Assembly: GCA_024235615.1 (NCBI GenBank)
Contig: JACKMB010000001.1
Coordinates: 744,001-808,000 of the forward strand
Reading direction: 5' to 3'
DNA from: Thauera sp.
GTDB taxonomy: Bacteria; Pseudomonadota; Gammaproteobacteria; Burkholderiales; Rhodocyclaceae
DNA: 64,000 bases
Below, in pieces: positions 42,063 to 52,275 of this stretch. A program made the position numbers and the translations under genes. Within the stretch, counting starts at the first letter, position 1; the number at the start of each line of letters is the position of its first letter. The notes under the pieces were generated by a model. It saw nothing but the letters and a program-made list of their open reading frames with translations, searched no databases and had not been told where the DNA came from.

Positions 42063-42665
42063 ATGGACACCCTGCTCCGCTTGTCACACGGCATCGACGC
42101 CGTGAGCCGATTCTTCGGCAAGTTCATCATCTGGCTCGTCCTCGCCGCGGCGCTCATCAGTGCGGCAAATGCAGTCGCGCGCAAGGCCTTCAACATCGGC
42201 TCGAACGCCTTCCTCGAGATCCAGTGGTATCTCTTCGGCGCGGTGTTCCTGCTCGGCGCCGGCTACACCTTCCTGCAGAACGCCCACGTCCGCATCGACG
42301 TGCTCGCGGGCAAGCTGTCGATGCGCACGCGCATGTTCATCGACATCGCCGGCATCCTCGTCTTCCTGCTGCCGATGTGCTGGTTCATGATCCAGTTCGC
42401 CTGGCCGGTGGTGGTCGGCGCCTATGTCTCTGGCGAGATGTCGTCCAACGCCGGCGGGCTGATCCGCTGGCCGGTGTATGCGCTGGTGCCGCTCGGATTC
42501 GGGCTGCTGGCGCTGCAGGCGATCTCGGAGCTGATCAAGCGTTTCGCCTTCCTGCAGGGCAAGGCGCCCAACCCGCTGCTGCACGGCGCGCACGAGAGCA
42601 ACGAGGCGCACGACGCCGAACACGCCCAAGCCCATCATGACGACGCCGGCGAGGTGCGCAAATGA
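42063..42665 (+). CDS. TRAP transporter small permease, DctQ family (copy 2)
   Basis: Inner-membrane protein of 200 residues with four hydrophobic segments, closely similar to copy 1 (NAFLEIQWYLFGAVFLLGAGYTFLQNAHVRIDVL; SGEMSSNAGGLIRWPVYALVPLGFGLLALQAISELIKRFAFLQGKAPNPLL). A short hydrophilic His/Asp/Glu-rich tail ends the protein (HESNEAHDAEHAQAHHDD). Start at ATG 42063, where MDTLLRLSHGID matches the copy 1 N-terminal region; a longer GTG extension is less likely. It overlaps dctM by 4 bp (ATGA). Confidence 0.92.
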   Translation: MDTLLRLSHGIDAVSRFFGKFIIWLVLAAALISAANAVARKAFNIGSNAFLEIQWYLFGAVFLLGAGYTFLQNAHVRIDVLAGKLSMRTRMFIDIAGILVFLLPMCWFMIQFAWPVVVGAYVSGEMSSNAGGLIRWPVYALVPLGFGLLALQAISELIKRFAFLQGKAPNPLLHGAHESNEAHDAEHAQAHHDDAGEVRK

Positions 42666-44485
42666 TCGAACTGTTCACCGCCCACGCCCCCGAGCTGATG
42701 TTCGGGTCGCTGCTGATCTTCCTGCTCACCGGCTTCCCGGTCGCCTTCGCGCTCGCCGCCTGCGGCCTGCTGTTCGGCTTCATCGGCGTCGAGATCGGCT
42801 TGTTGTCGCCCAGCATCTTCCAGGCGCTGCCGCTACGCGTCTTCGGCATCATCCAGAACGACACCCTGCTCGCGATCCCCTTCTTCACGCTGATGGGCCT
42901 GGTGCTCGAGCGCTCCGGCATGGCCGAGGAGCTGCTCGACACGGTCGGCCAGGTGTTCGGGCCGATCCGCGGCGGCCTCGCGCTCGCGGTGATCTTCGTC
43001 GGCGCGCTGCTGGCGGCAACCACCGGCGTGGTCGCGGCCGCGGTCATCTCGATGGGCCTGATCTCGCTGCCGATCATGCTGCGCTACGGCTACAGCCCGG
43101 CGATCGCCAGCGGCGCAATCACCGCCTCGGGCACGCTCGCGCAGATCGTGCCGCCCTCGCTGGTGCTGATCGTCATCGCCGACCAGCTTGGCCGCAGCGT
43201 CGGCGACATGTACAAGGGCGCGTTCGTCCCGGCCTTCATGCTCATCGGCCTGTACGTGCTGTTCATCATCGGCCTGGCGATCTTCAAGCCCGCGATGGTG
43301 CCCGCCCTGCCGCCCGAGGCGCGCACCTACCGCGAGCCGGACGGCAGCTCGGGCATGCGCTCGCTCGGCGTGTTCACCGTTTTCATCACCGCGATCGCGG
43401 TCGCCTTCGGCATGCACTACGGCGAGATCCTGAGCGCGCTCAAGGGCACCGAGGTCAAGCCGGCGATGGACGAGACCATCGTCGTGGCGCTCACCGGCGG
43501 CACGCTGTTTGCGTTCGTCGCCGCGCTGATCAACAAGCTCACCGGCCTCGGCCTGCTGTCGCGCATCACCGAGCGCGTGACCTTCGTGCTGATCCCGCCG
43601 CTGGCGCTGATCTTCCTGGTGCTGGGCACGATCTTCCTCGGCGTCGCCACACCGACCGAGGGCGGCGCGATGGGGGCGGTGGGTGGCATGATCATGGCCT
43701 TCTCGCGCGGCAAGCTCGACCTGGCGATGCTCAAGCACGGCCTCGAGGCCACCGCCCGGCTGTCGTGCTTCGTGCTCTTCATCCTGATCGGCTCGACCAT
43801 CTTCAGCTTCACCTTCACCGCGGTCGACGGTCCGATCTGGGTCGAGCACCTGTTCGACAAGCTGCCCGGCGGCGAGATCGGCTTCCTGGTGTTCGTGAAC
43901 ACGGTGATCTTCTTCCTCGGCTTCTTCATCGACTTCTTCGAGATCGCCTTCATCCTGATCCCGCTGCTGGCGCCGGTGGCCGACAAGCTGGGCATCGACC
44001 TCGTGTGGTTCGGCGTGCTGCTGGCGATGAACCTGCAGACCTCCTTCCTCACCCCGCCGTTCGGCTTCGCCCTGTTCTACCTGCGCAGCGTGGCGCCGGC
44101 CAAGGACTACCTCGACCGCATCACCAGGAAGCGCGTCGCCGGCGTGAAGACGACCGACATCTACGCCGGCTCGATCCCCTTCGTGCTGATGCAGATCGTC
44201 ATGGTGGTGGCGCTGATCGCGTTCCCGGGCCTGGTCACCTTCACGCTGGACAAGAAGCTGGAGGTCGATCTCGACACCATCGAGATCAAGATCGAGGGCA
44301 GCGGCGGCGGCGATGGCGGCGGCTGGGGCGCACCGCAGTCCGACAGCTGGGGCGGCGGCGCGGCACCCGCCGAGCCGGTCCAGGGCGGCGATGCACCCGC
44401 CGAGGGCGGCAGCGCGGCACCCGCCGGAGAGGCCGCACCGACCGGCGGCAACGAGGGCTTTGGCACGCAACAGCGCGGCTGGTAG
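42662..44485 (+). CDS. TRAP transporter large permease, DctM family (copy 2)
   Basis: Inner-membrane permease of 607 residues, paralogous to the copy at 37678 along its whole transport core (NDTLLAIPFFTLMGLVLERSGMAEELLD; LLAATTGVVAAAVISMGLISLPIMLRYGY; ATPTEGGAMGAVGG). It differs by a C-terminal extension of about 75 residues rich in Gly, Ala, Pro and acidic residues, starting near SGGGDGGGWG and likely disordered. The core is of normal DctM length plus a loop near residue 260. It completes the P-Q-M operon and ends just before a strong terminator. Confidence 0.95.
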   Translation: MIELFTAHAPELMFGSLLIFLLTGFPVAFALAACGLLFGFIGVEIGLLSPSIFQALPLRVFGIIQNDTLLAIPFFTLMGLVLERSGMAEELLDTVGQVFGPIRGGLALAVIFVGALLAATTGVVAAAVISMGLISLPIMLRYGYSPAIASGAITASGTLAQIVPPSLVLIVIADQLGRSVGDMYKGAFVPAFMLIGLYVLFIIGLAIFKPAMVPALPPEARTYREPDGSSGMRSLGVFTVFITAIAVAFGMHYGEILSALKGTEVKPAMDETIVVALTGGTLFAFVAALINKLTGLGLLSRITERVTFVLIPPLALIFLVLGTIFLGVATPTEGGAMGAVGGMIMAFSRGKLDLAMLKHGLEATARLSCFVLFILIGSTIFSFTFTAVDGPIWVEHLFDKLPGGEIGFLVFVNTVIFFLGFFIDFFEIAFILIPLLAPVADKLGIDLVWFGVLLAMNLQTSFLTPPFGFALFYLRSVAPAKDYLDRITRKRVAGVKTTDIYAGSIPFVLMQIVMVVALIAFPGLVTFTLDKKLEVDLDTIEIKIEGSGGGDGGGWGAPQSDSWGGGAAPAEPVQGGDAPAEGGSAAPAGEAAPTGGNEGFGTQQRGW

Positions 44486-44508
44486 GCGCGCAGCGTACTC
44501 CCCCGCTG

Positions 44509-44542
44509 GCGGCGGGCGTCCGATGGACGCCCGCCGCTTTTT
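44509..44542 (+). terminator. Intrinsic terminator of the second TRAP operon
   Basis: A perfect 13-bp stem, GCGGCGGGCGTCC/GGACGCCCGCCGC with loop GAT, is followed by TTTTT, 23 bp after the dctM stop. Confidence 0.95.
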
Positions 44543-44618
44543 CGTGCACCGCTGCATGTTAGAATCGCGCGTCCGAATCGCCTCGATTCCGCCCAACCCC
44601 ATCCGGTAAGCAGACGCC

Positions 44619-45869
<1,251 letters not shown>

Positions 45870-45876
45870 GCGGCGC

Positions 45877-45899
45877 GGCGGGGCGCCTGCCGCCCCGCC
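45877..45899 (+). other. Intercistronic hairpin between glyA and nrdR
   Basis: A perfect 9-bp stem, GGCGGGGCG/CGCCCCGCC with a 5-nt loop, lies in the 42-bp gap. There is no T-run, so it more likely stabilises the glyA 3' end or tunes the operon than terminates it (inference). Confidence 0.4.
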
Positions 45900-45911
45900 C
45901 GCTCCACCACC

Positions 45912-46424
45912 ATGAAATGCCCCTTCTGCGGTGACCCCAACACCCAGGTCACCGACACGCGCGAGAACGAGGACGGCGACGTCGTCCGGCGTCGGCGTCG
46001 CTGCGTGAAGTGCGACAAGCGCTTCACCACCTACGAGCGCATCGACCTCAAGATGCCGCACATCGTCAAGCGCAACGGCAACCGCACCGAGTTCGACCAC
46101 GCCAAGCTCGCAGGCAGCATGAAGCTCGCGCTGCGCAAGCGTCCGGTGACCATCGAGGCCATCGACGCCGCGGTCGACCGCATCGAGGCGCGCCTGCTCG
46201 CGATGGGCGAACAGGAGGTGCCGAGCGAGAAGATCGGCGAGCTGGTGATGAAGGAGCTCAAGAAGCTCGACAAGGTCGCCTACATCCGCTTCGCGTCGGT
46301 GTATCGCAACTTCGCCGACGTCGACGAATTCGCCGAGGTCATCCGTGAAGTTCAGACGCGTCCTCGGCGCGGCAAGGCCGACAAGGGCGGCGCGGACCCC
46401 GGAAATGACCTTTTCGGCGGCTGA
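45912..46424 (+). CDS. nrdR: Transcriptional repressor NrdR
   Basis: Represses ribonucleotide reductase genes in response to dATP/ATP; 170 residues. The N-terminal zinc ribbon [38 protein letters not shown] has four Cys; the ATP-cone domain follows ([46 protein letters not shown]). A short basic/Gly tail ends the protein. It lies in the glyA-nrdR-ribD order usual for betaproteobacteria, and its end overlaps ribD by 20 bp. Confidence 0.97.
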   Translation: MKCPFCGDPNTQVTDTRENEDGDVVRRRRRCVKCDKRFTTYERIDLKMPHIVKRNGNRTEFDHAKLAGSMKLALRKRPVTIEAIDAAVDRIEARLLAMGEQEVPSEKIGELVMKELKKLDKVAYIRFASVYRNFADVDEFAEVIREVQTRPRRGKADKGGADPGNDLFGG

Positions 46425-47502
46425 CCACGCCGCCATGGCGCGCGCGCTGCAGCTCGCCGCCCGCGGCCTCGACACCACCTCGCCCAACCCGCGCGTGGGC
46501 TGCGTCATCGTGCGCGACGGTGCCACCGTCGGCGAGGGCTGGCACGCGCGTGCCGGCGAGCCGCACGCCGAGATCCACGCCCTGCGCGCCGCCGGCGCGG
46601 CCGCACGTGGCGCCACCGCCTACGTCACCCTGGAGCCGTGCTCGCACTTCGGCCGCACCCCGCCCTGCGCCGACGCGCTGATCGAGGCCGGCGTGGCACG
46701 CGTGATCACCGCGATGGAAGATCCCAACCCGCTCGTCGCCGGACGCGGGCTTGCCCGCCTGCGTGCCTCCGGCATCGCCACCGCGCACGGCCTGCTCGCC
46801 GAAGCGGCGCACGAGCTCAACATCGGCTTCGTGTCGCGCATGACGCGCGGCCGGCCCTGGGTGCGGCTCAAGGTCGCCGGCACGCTCGACGGCAAGAGCG
46901 CGCTCGACAACGGCGTCAGCCAGTGGATCACCGGCCCGGCGGCGCGGCGCGACGGCCACCGCTGGCGCGCGCGGGCATGCGCGATCCTGACCGGCATCGG
47001 CACGGTGCGCGAGGACGACCCGCAGCTCAGCGTGCGCGACGTGCCGTGCTCACGCCAGCCGCTGCGCATCCTCGTCGACGCACGCCTGGAGGTCTCCGTG
47101 CAGGCCCGCATCCTGCAGGGCGACCCCATCCTGATCGCCACCGCGAGCACCGACGAGGCGCGTATCGACGCGCTGCGTGCGGCCGGCCACGAGCTCGTCT
47201 GCGTGCCCAACGCCGCCGGCAAGGTGGAGCTCGGCGCGCTGCTGCGCCTGCTGGGCGAGCGCGGCGTCAACGAACTGCACGTCGAGGCCGGCTTCAAGCT
47301 CAACGGCTCGCTGATGCGCGAAGGCTGTGTGGACGAACTGCTGATCTACCTGGCCCCGATGCTCGTCGGCGATACCGCGCAGGGGCTCTTCAACCTGCCC
47401 GCGCTCACCCGCCTCGAGGGCGCGACGCGCCTGGACATCCGCGATCTGCGCCGCATCGGAGCGGACCTGCGCCTGATCGCGCGGCCGCTGCCGCAAGGGT
47501 AA
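46405..47502 (+). CDS. ribD: Bifunctional diaminohydroxyphosphoribosylaminopyrimidine deaminase / 5-amino-6-(5-phosphoribosylamino)uracil reductase
   Basis: Second and third steps of riboflavin synthesis; 365 residues. The N-terminal deaminase has the zinc site [11 protein letters not shown] and [19 protein letters not shown]; the C-terminal reductase (about 150-365) has [28 protein letters not shown] and [13 protein letters not shown]. The ATG at 46405 lies within the end of nrdR and has GGA upstream; a longer frame upstream does not resemble RibD. Other rib genes are not in the window. Confidence 0.96.
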   Translation: MTFSAADHAAMARALQLAARGLDTTSPNPRVGCVIVRDGATVGEGWHARAGEPHAEIHALRAAGAAARGATAYVTLEPCSHFGRTPPCADALIEAGVARVITAMEDPNPLVAGRGLARLRASGIATAHGLLAEAAHELNIGFVSRMTRGRPWVRLKVAGTLDGKSALDNGVSQWITGPAARRDGHRWRARACAILTGIGTVREDDPQLSVRDVPCSRQPLRILVDARLEVSVQARILQGDPILIATASTDEARIDALRAAGHELVCVPNAAGKVELGALLRLLGERGVNELHVEAGFKLNGSLMREGCVDELLIYLAPMLVGDTAQGLFNLPALTRLEGATRLDIRDLRRIGADLRLIARPLPQG

Positions 47503-47546
47503 GCGCCGCCGGGCGGTGGATCGCCCGGCCCGCCCCCGTCAGGCGA

Positions 47547-48296
47547 TCAACGCCCGGCGCACACCGCGCAACCGGGATCGCGCCCGAGCGCGACACTGCG
47601 CCATTCCATCGACAACCCGTCGAGCAGCAGCAGGCGGCCATCGAGCGTACGCCCGCAGCCGATGATCACCTTGAGCGCCTCGGCCGCCTGGATGGTGCCG
47701 ACGATGCCGACGATGGGCGCGAACACGCCCATCACCGCGCAGCGCACCTCCTCGATGTCCTCGGCCTCCGGGAACAGGCAGTGGTAGCAGCCGCTGTCGG
47801 GCTTGCGCAGATCGAACACCGAGACCTGGCCGTCGAAGCGGATCGCCGCACCGGACACCAGCGGCTTGCGGTGCTTCACGCAGGCGCGGTTGATGGCATG
47901 GCGAGTGGCGAAGTTGTCGGTGCAGTCGAGCACCACGTCGGCGCGTGCCACCTCGGCCTCGAGCGCCTCACCCTCGAGCCGCGCCTGAATCGGCTCCAGG
48001 CGCGTCTGCGGGTTGAGTCGATGCAGCGTGGCGCGCGCCGAGGCGACCTTGGGGAGGCCTACCATGTCGGCCGAGTGCATGATCTGGCGCTGCAGGTTGG
48101 TGAGATCGACCGTGTCGTGGTCGGCAAGCACGACGGTGCCGACCCCGGCGGCGGCGAGATACATCGCCGCGGGCGAGCCCAGACCACCCGCGCCGACGAT
48201 CAGCGCGCGCGCGTCGAGCAGCGCCTGCTGGCCCTCCACGTCGATTTCGGGCAGCAGGATGTGGCGGCTGTAGCGCAGCAGCTGGTCGTCGTTCAT
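47547..48296 (-). CDS. moeB: HesA/MoeB/ThiF-family adenylyltransferase
   Basis: E1-like enzyme of 249 residues that adenylates the C-terminal Gly of a ubiquitin-like sulfur carrier (MoaD or ThiS). Signatures: RYSRHILLPEIDVEGQQAL, ALIVGAGGLGSPAAMYLAAAGVG (ATP loop), DHDTVDLTNLQRQIMH, DCTDNFATRHAINRAC and two zinc-binding Cys pairs (CYHCLF; CAVCAGR). Whether it serves molybdopterin (MoeB) or thiamine (ThiF) cannot be settled from sequence; I favour MoeB by overall likeness. It is the last gene of the envC-ctpA operon on this strand. Confidence 0.9.
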   Translation of the reverse strand: MNDDQLLRYSRHILLPEIDVEGQQALLDARALIVGAGGLGSPAAMYLAAAGVGTVVLADHDTVDLTNLQRQIMHSADMVGLPKVASARATLHRLNPQTRLEPIQARLEGEALEAEVARADVVLDCTDNFATRHAINRACVKHRKPLVSGAAIRFDGQVSVFDLRKPDSGCYHCLFPEAEDIEEVRCAVMGVFAPIVGIVGTIQAAEALKVIIGCGRTLDGRLLLLDGLSMEWRSVALGRDPGCAVCAGR

Positions 48297-48316
48297 CGCC
48301 CGTCTATCTGGCCCGT

Positions 48317-48766
48317 CTATTTGTATTCGCGCAGTTCGAGCGGGGTATCGTCGTGGTCGCCGTGGGCGTGGTGGTCCCAGGCCTGGATATAGACCTCGTT
48401 GGACTGCTTGATCAGGCGCTCGGGCGACAGCAGGTTGTGGCGCTGGGTCTCCTCGCTGAAATAGACGAGCGCCCGCACCAGCTTGATGTAGAGCGAATTC
48501 TCCAGCGCGAAGCCGGCCTCGCGCAGCGCATCTTCGAGCGCCTCGAGGGAGTAGTCGAGCACCGAGTAGCGCACCACGATGCAAAGCGGGTCGTCCGTGC
48601 GCTCGAGCTGTAGGCCCTTGAGCAGTTGCAGCGCTCTCCAGGCGCGCTCCACCTGGCCCGGCGGCAGCGGCTTGAAGCGGATGTCGCGCTGCTTGTGGAT
48701 GTCGGCACCCGGCAGGGGCCGGTCGTGATGCCGGCCCGCCAGCTTGTAGGCAGTTTCCCTGCGCAT
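48317..48766 (-). CDS. Small protein with HMA-like half-domain and His-rich tail (function unknown)
   Basis: I do not recognise a named family for this 149-residue protein. Residues about 60-90 (CIVVRYSVLDYSLEALEDALREAGF) resemble the second half of a heavy-metal-associated ferredoxin-like fold (beta-alpha with the ending ALxxAGF) but lack the CxxC metal site. The middle part is amphipathic helix. The C-terminal tail AWDHHAHGDHDD and an N-terminal RHHDRP are His/Asp-rich and could bind a divalent metal (inference). It sits between ctpA and moeB on one strand and has no visible signal peptide. Start at ATG 48766. Confidence 0.75.
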   Translation of the reverse strand: MRRETAYKLAGRHHDRPLPGADIHKQRDIRFKPLPPGQVERAWRALQLLKGLQLERTDDPLCIVVRYSVLDYSLEALEDALREAGFALENSLYIKLVRALVYFSEETQRHNLLSPERLIKQSNEVYIQAWDHHAHGDHDDTPLELREYK

Positions 48767-48794
48767 GATCGTCCCCCCCGGCCGGACTCCCGGC

Positions 48795-50255
48795 TTACTG
48801 TTTCGCCGCCGCCGGCTGTGCAGCCTCGACCGCGGCGGCCTTGTCCCCGGCCGCCTCGGCCGCTGCAGCCTGCACGGCCTGCGCGATGTCCTCGCCCTTG
48901 AGCAGGCGGATCGCCTGCTTGAGCTGATGATCGTTCTCGCCGGCGAGCTCGAAGCGCACCGGCTCCGCCGACTCGTCCTCCACCGCCGCGCCATCCCCCT
49001 TGCCCGCAGCCGTGGTGGCGGCCTTGGCAGCCTCCCCGGCGCCCTTGTCGTTCTCGAGGTGACCCAGCAGGTCGGCCTCGCGCACACGGCGGCTGGAGCC
49101 GTTGGCGGTCTCCTCGACGACGATGTCGGGCTCGATGCCCTTGGCCTGGATCGAGCGCCCGCTCGGCGTGTAGTAACGCGCGGTGGTGAGCTTGATCGCG
49201 GTGTTGTTGTTGAGGGGCAGGATGGTCTGCACGGAGCCCTTGCCGAAGGTCTGCGTGCCGATCACCTTCGCGCGCTTGTGATCCTGCAGCGCGCCGGCGA
49301 CGATCTCGGAGGCCGAGGCCGAGCCCGCATTGACCAGCACCACCATCGGCACGTCGCGCGCATACGCCGGCAGGCGGCGCAGGAAGTCGTCGCGCGTCCC
49401 GCGCAGATAGTCGGCCTGGATGGCGCGGTATTCACGCTTGGCGTCCTCGGTGCGGCCGTCGGTACTGACCACGAGGGTCTCCTCGGGCAGGAAGGCCGCC
49501 GACACGCCGACCGCCCCGTGCAGCAGGCCGCCGGGGTCGTTGCGCAGGTCGAGCACGAGGCCCTGAACCGGCCCCTGGGCAGCGAGCTTGGCGAGATGCT
49601 CGACCACCGAAGCCGCGGTGTTCTCCTGGAACTGGGCGATGCGCAGGTAGGCGTAGCCGGGCTCGACCACCTTGGACTTGACGCTCTGCACCTTGATGAC
49701 TTCGCGCGTCAGCTTGATCACGATCGGCTGCGGCTGCCCCTTGCGCATGATGGTCAGGGTGATGTCGGTGCGCGGCTTGCCGCGCATGCGCTTGACCGCG
49801 TCGTTGAGGCTCATGCCCTTGACCGGGGTGTCATCGAGCTTGACGATCAGGTCGCCCGCCAGCACGCCGGCGCGGAAGGCCGGGGTGTCCTCGATCGGCG
49901 AGATCACCTTGACGAAGCCGTCCTCCATGCCGACCTCGATGCCGAGGCCGCCGAACTCGCCCTGGGTGCCGACCTGGAGGTCCTTGAAGGCCTCGGCGTC
50001 GAGATAGGCGGAGTGCGGGTCCAGCCCGGAGAGCATGCCGCTGATCGAGTCGGTGATCAGCTTCTTGTCTTCCACAGGCTCGACATAGCCCTGCTTGATC
50101 GCATTGAACACGTCGGCATAGGCGCGCAACTCGTCCACCGGGAGCGGCGGGGGCACGCTGCGGTCGGCATTGGCGGAGAAATTGAGGCTGATCATGATCC
50201 CGGCCACCATGCCGGTCATGACGAGGCCGAACTGTTTCAGCTTGCTGCTGCGCAT
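48795..50255 (-). CDS. ctpA: S41-family carboxy-terminal processing protease
   Basis: Periplasmic serine protease of 486 residues. An N-terminal signal/anchor (FGLVMTGMVAGIMISLNFSANA) is followed by a PDZ domain (EFGGLGIEVGMEDGFVKVISPIEDTPAFRAGVLAGD) and the S41 catalytic domain: LVLDLRNDPGGLL, catalytic Ser in VNAGSASASEIVAGAL and Lys in IGTQTFGKGSVQT. The last 100 or so residues are Ala/Glu-rich. The start at 50255 has TGGAG about 7 bp upstream. It follows envC by 44 bp; in many proteobacteria this neighbourhood is envC-ctpA. Confidence 0.95.
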   Translation of the reverse strand: MRSSKLKQFGLVMTGMVAGIMISLNFSANADRSVPPPLPVDELRAYADVFNAIKQGYVEPVEDKKLITDSISGMLSGLDPHSAYLDAEAFKDLQVGTQGEFGGLGIEVGMEDGFVKVISPIEDTPAFRAGVLAGDLIVKLDDTPVKGMSLNDAVKRMRGKPRTDITLTIMRKGQPQPIVIKLTREVIKVQSVKSKVVEPGYAYLRIAQFQENTAASVVEHLAKLAAQGPVQGLVLDLRNDPGGLLHGAVGVSAAFLPEETLVVSTDGRTEDAKREYRAIQADYLRGTRDDFLRRLPAYARDVPMVVLVNAGSASASEIVAGALQDHKRAKVIGTQTFGKGSVQTILPLNNNTAIKLTTARYYTPSGRSIQAKGIEPDIVVEETANGSSRRVREADLLGHLENDKGAGEAAKAATTAAGKGDGAAVEDESAEPVRFELAGENDHQLKQAIRLLKGEDIAQAVQAAAAEAAGDKAAAVEAAQPAAAKQ

Positions 50256-50299
50256 GAGAACTCCAGTAGTGCGCCGACCGCCCGGGCCGGCCATCCCGT

Positions 50300-51859
50300 C
50301 TAGTTGAGCCGCATCCACTGCATCGGATCGATCGGCAGCCCCCGGTGACGGATCTCGAAGTATAAACCCGAATCGTTGCCTACTCCGGCGCTGCCCACGC
50401 TGGCGATCGGCTCGCCTCCACCGACCCGCTCGCCCTCCTCCTTGAGCAGGGCATCGTTGTTGCCATAGATGGTCAGGTAGTCGCCGCCGTGGTCGACGAT
50501 GATGAGGTTGCCGTAGCCGCGCAACCAGTCCGAAAAGACCACTTCCCCGCCCGCCACCGCACGCACCTCGGCGCCGTCGCCCGCACGGATGAACACGCCC
50601 TTCCAGGTGGTGCCGCCCTCTGCCCTTGGAGCGCCGAAGCGGCCGACGAGTTCTCCGCGCACCGGAAAACGCAGCTGCCCGCGCAACTGATTGAAGCGCA
50701 CGCCGGTGGGGCTCGCACCGGCGGCGTCGCGGACCTCGCCGACGACAGGCTCGGGCCGCTGCGCCCGCTCCACCCGCGCCGGCGGCGGCTCCTCGACGCG
50801 CGGAGCCGGCTCCGGTGCCGCGCGCGCAGCGGTCTCGCCGCGCGGTTCCTGTTCCGCGCGCGCGCGCGCAGCCAGGGCCGCCAGGCGCTCGGCCTCGCGC
50901 TGCGCGGCGGCGCGGCGTTCGGCCTCGCGCTGCTCCGCTTCACGACGCGCGGCCTCGCGGGCGGCGGCCAGGCGCGCACGGCGGGCGAGGGTCTCGATGA
51001 GCTTGCCGAGGCGCTGCTCGTCCTGCTGCAGCGCGTCGACCTCGGTCTTCTTCGCCTTCAGCTCGCGGCTCACCTCCGCGAGCGCGGCCTTGCGCCGCGA
51101 CTGCTCGGTCTGCAGCTGCTGCTGGCGGCCGCGCTGCTCCCGCTCGAGCGCGGCGAGGCGGTCGCGGCGCTGGACGATCTCGTCGGCGCGACGCCGGGTC
51201 TCGGCGAGGTCGGTACGCAGACCTTCGATGAGCTCGAGGCGGGCACGGCCGAGGTGCTCGAGGTAGTGCGCGTCACGCGCGAGCTGGTTCGGGTCGCGCG
51301 CCGACAGCAGCGGCGCCACGCCATCGGCCGCCCCATGTACGTAATGGCGCCGCACCCAGTCGGCCAGCTCGCCGCGACGCGCGTCGATGCGCGCGGCAGT
51401 CTCGCGCTGCTCGCCCTCGAGCACCGCGAGCTGCTTCTCGGCCCCCCTGCGCTCGCCCTCGATGCGGCCGAGCTCGCGCACCGCGCGCGACACCGCGCGC
51501 TCGGACTCGACGAGGGCCTTCTGCGCAGTGCTGCGCTCGGCCTCGGCCCTTGCCATCTCGTCCTGCAGTTCGCGGATGCGCTGCTTGAGCTCGTCGAGGT
51601 CGGAGCGCCGCTCGGCGATCTCGCCGCCGGCCTGGGCAAGCGCCGGACGAGGCACGCCGGCCAAGGCGACGAACGCGGCGACGCAGGCGCCGGCGAGCAG
51701 CGGGTTCAGGCTTCTGGGTGACAACGGGGGTGGAATCCGCGGAATCTTGCGAGTGGGAACGAAGGCGTGGCGAGCAGGAACGATGGCGATGCGACGATAC
51801 CCCGCGGCCGCGCGAACCGCACTCCGCGACCCGGTGCAGCCGCAGGCGCGATCTCTCAT
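50300..51859 (-). CDS. envC: Murein hydrolase activator EnvC-type (coiled coil + M23/LytM domain)
   Basis: Periplasmic cell-division factor that activates amidases. An uncleaved-looking N-terminal segment precedes a signal-like hydrophobic stretch LLAGACVAAFVALAGVPRPALAQA; then a long coiled coil (about 90-310) rich in Arg, Glu, Gln and Ala; an Ala/Arg/Pro linker; and a C-terminal LytM domain (about 400-519: FPVRGELVGRFGAPRAEGGTTWKGVFI, LIIVDHGGDYLTIYGNND). The HxxxD/HxH zinc residues of active M23 enzymes are incomplete (WKGVFI replaces HxGxD), as in EnvC, which is degenerate. Start uncertain: ATG 51859 is given, with a GTG/TTG closer to the signal possible. Confidence 0.88.
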   Translation of the reverse strand: MRDRACGCTGSRSAVRAAAGYRRIAIVPARHAFVPTRKIPRIPPPLSPRSLNPLLAGACVAAFVALAGVPRPALAQAGGEIAERRSDLDELKQRIRELQDEMARAEAERSTAQKALVESERAVSRAVRELGRIEGERRGAEKQLAVLEGEQRETAARIDARRGELADWVRRHYVHGAADGVAPLLSARDPNQLARDAHYLEHLGRARLELIEGLRTDLAETRRRADEIVQRRDRLAALEREQRGRQQQLQTEQSRRKAALAEVSRELKAKKTEVDALQQDEQRLGKLIETLARRARLAAAREAARREAEQREAERRAAAQREAERLAALAARARAEQEPRGETAARAAPEPAPRVEEPPPARVERAQRPEPVVGEVRDAAGASPTGVRFNQLRGQLRFPVRGELVGRFGAPRAEGGTTWKGVFIRAGDGAEVRAVAGGEVVFSDWLRGYGNLIIVDHGGDYLTIYGNNDALLKEEGERVGGGEPIASVGSAGVGNDSGLYFEIRHRGLPIDPMQWMRLN

Positions 51860-51881
51860 GCATCGGAACAACGCGTTATTT

Positions 51882-51887
51882 TATACT
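51882..51887 (+). promoter_or_regulatory. -10 box of the arsR-rhodanese-grx operon
   Basis: TATACT lies 26 bp before the GTG start, inside an AT-rich island shared with the divergent envC gene, where TATAAAAT on the - strand could be that gene's -10. An AGCGCT palindrome (51888-51893) follows and may be part of an operator (inference). Confidence 0.4.
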
Positions 51888-51913
51888 AGCGCTTTGATTC
51901 TGCCGGCCCCATC

Positions 51914-52243
51914 GTGGACAAAGACGCAATCAGCACCCTGATCGACAAGCACGAACACATCGAGACCGCCGCGCGCGCGCTCAAGGCGATCGCGCATCCC
52001 CTGCGCCTCAAGATCCTCTGCGTGCTCGGCGGCGGGGAAGAATGCGTGCAGGACATCGTCGATGCCGTGGGCACCTCGCAGAGCAACATCTCCCAGCATC
52101 TCGCCATCCTGCGCGACAAGGGCGTGCTGCAGACGCGCAAGGACGCCAACCGCGTCTATTACCGCGTCGGCGACGAGCGCACCCTCCAGCTGATCGTGCT
52201 GATGCGCGAGGTCTTCTGCGCCCCCGACGCGGACGAACGCTGA
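51914..52243 (+). CDS. ArsR-family regulator with SqrR/BigR-type cysteine pair
   Basis: Winged-helix repressor of 109 residues starting at GTG. The DNA-binding core is IAHPLRLKILCVL ... VQDIVDAVGTSQSNISQHLAILRDKGVL, wing KDANRVYYRVGD. Cysteines are Cys36 (LKILCVL), Cys44 and Cys102 (REVFC). The 66-residue spacing of Cys36 and Cys102 equals that of the redox/persulfide pair in SqrR (41/107) and BigR (42/108). Cys44 aligns with the first Cys of the ArsR ELCVC motif, but the second is Gln, so an arsenic role is less likely. Immediately followed by a rhodanese and a glutaredoxin gene. Confidence 0.9.
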   Translation: MDKDAISTLIDKHEHIETAARALKAIAHPLRLKILCVLGGGEECVQDIVDAVGTSQSNISQHLAILRDKGVLQTRKDANRVYYRVGDERTLQLIVLMREVFCAPDADER

Positions 52244-52275
52244 TCCCCACCCCCCGCAACCGGAGCATCCCCCTA

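Noticed and set aside
44543-44618. Glycine riboswitch before glyA
   Set aside because: The leader is only about 75 bp and shows none of the aptamer's conserved elements.
51914-52243. Arsenic-resistance regulator
   Set aside because: No arsB, arsC or acr3 nearby, and the second Cys of the CVC motif is Gln.
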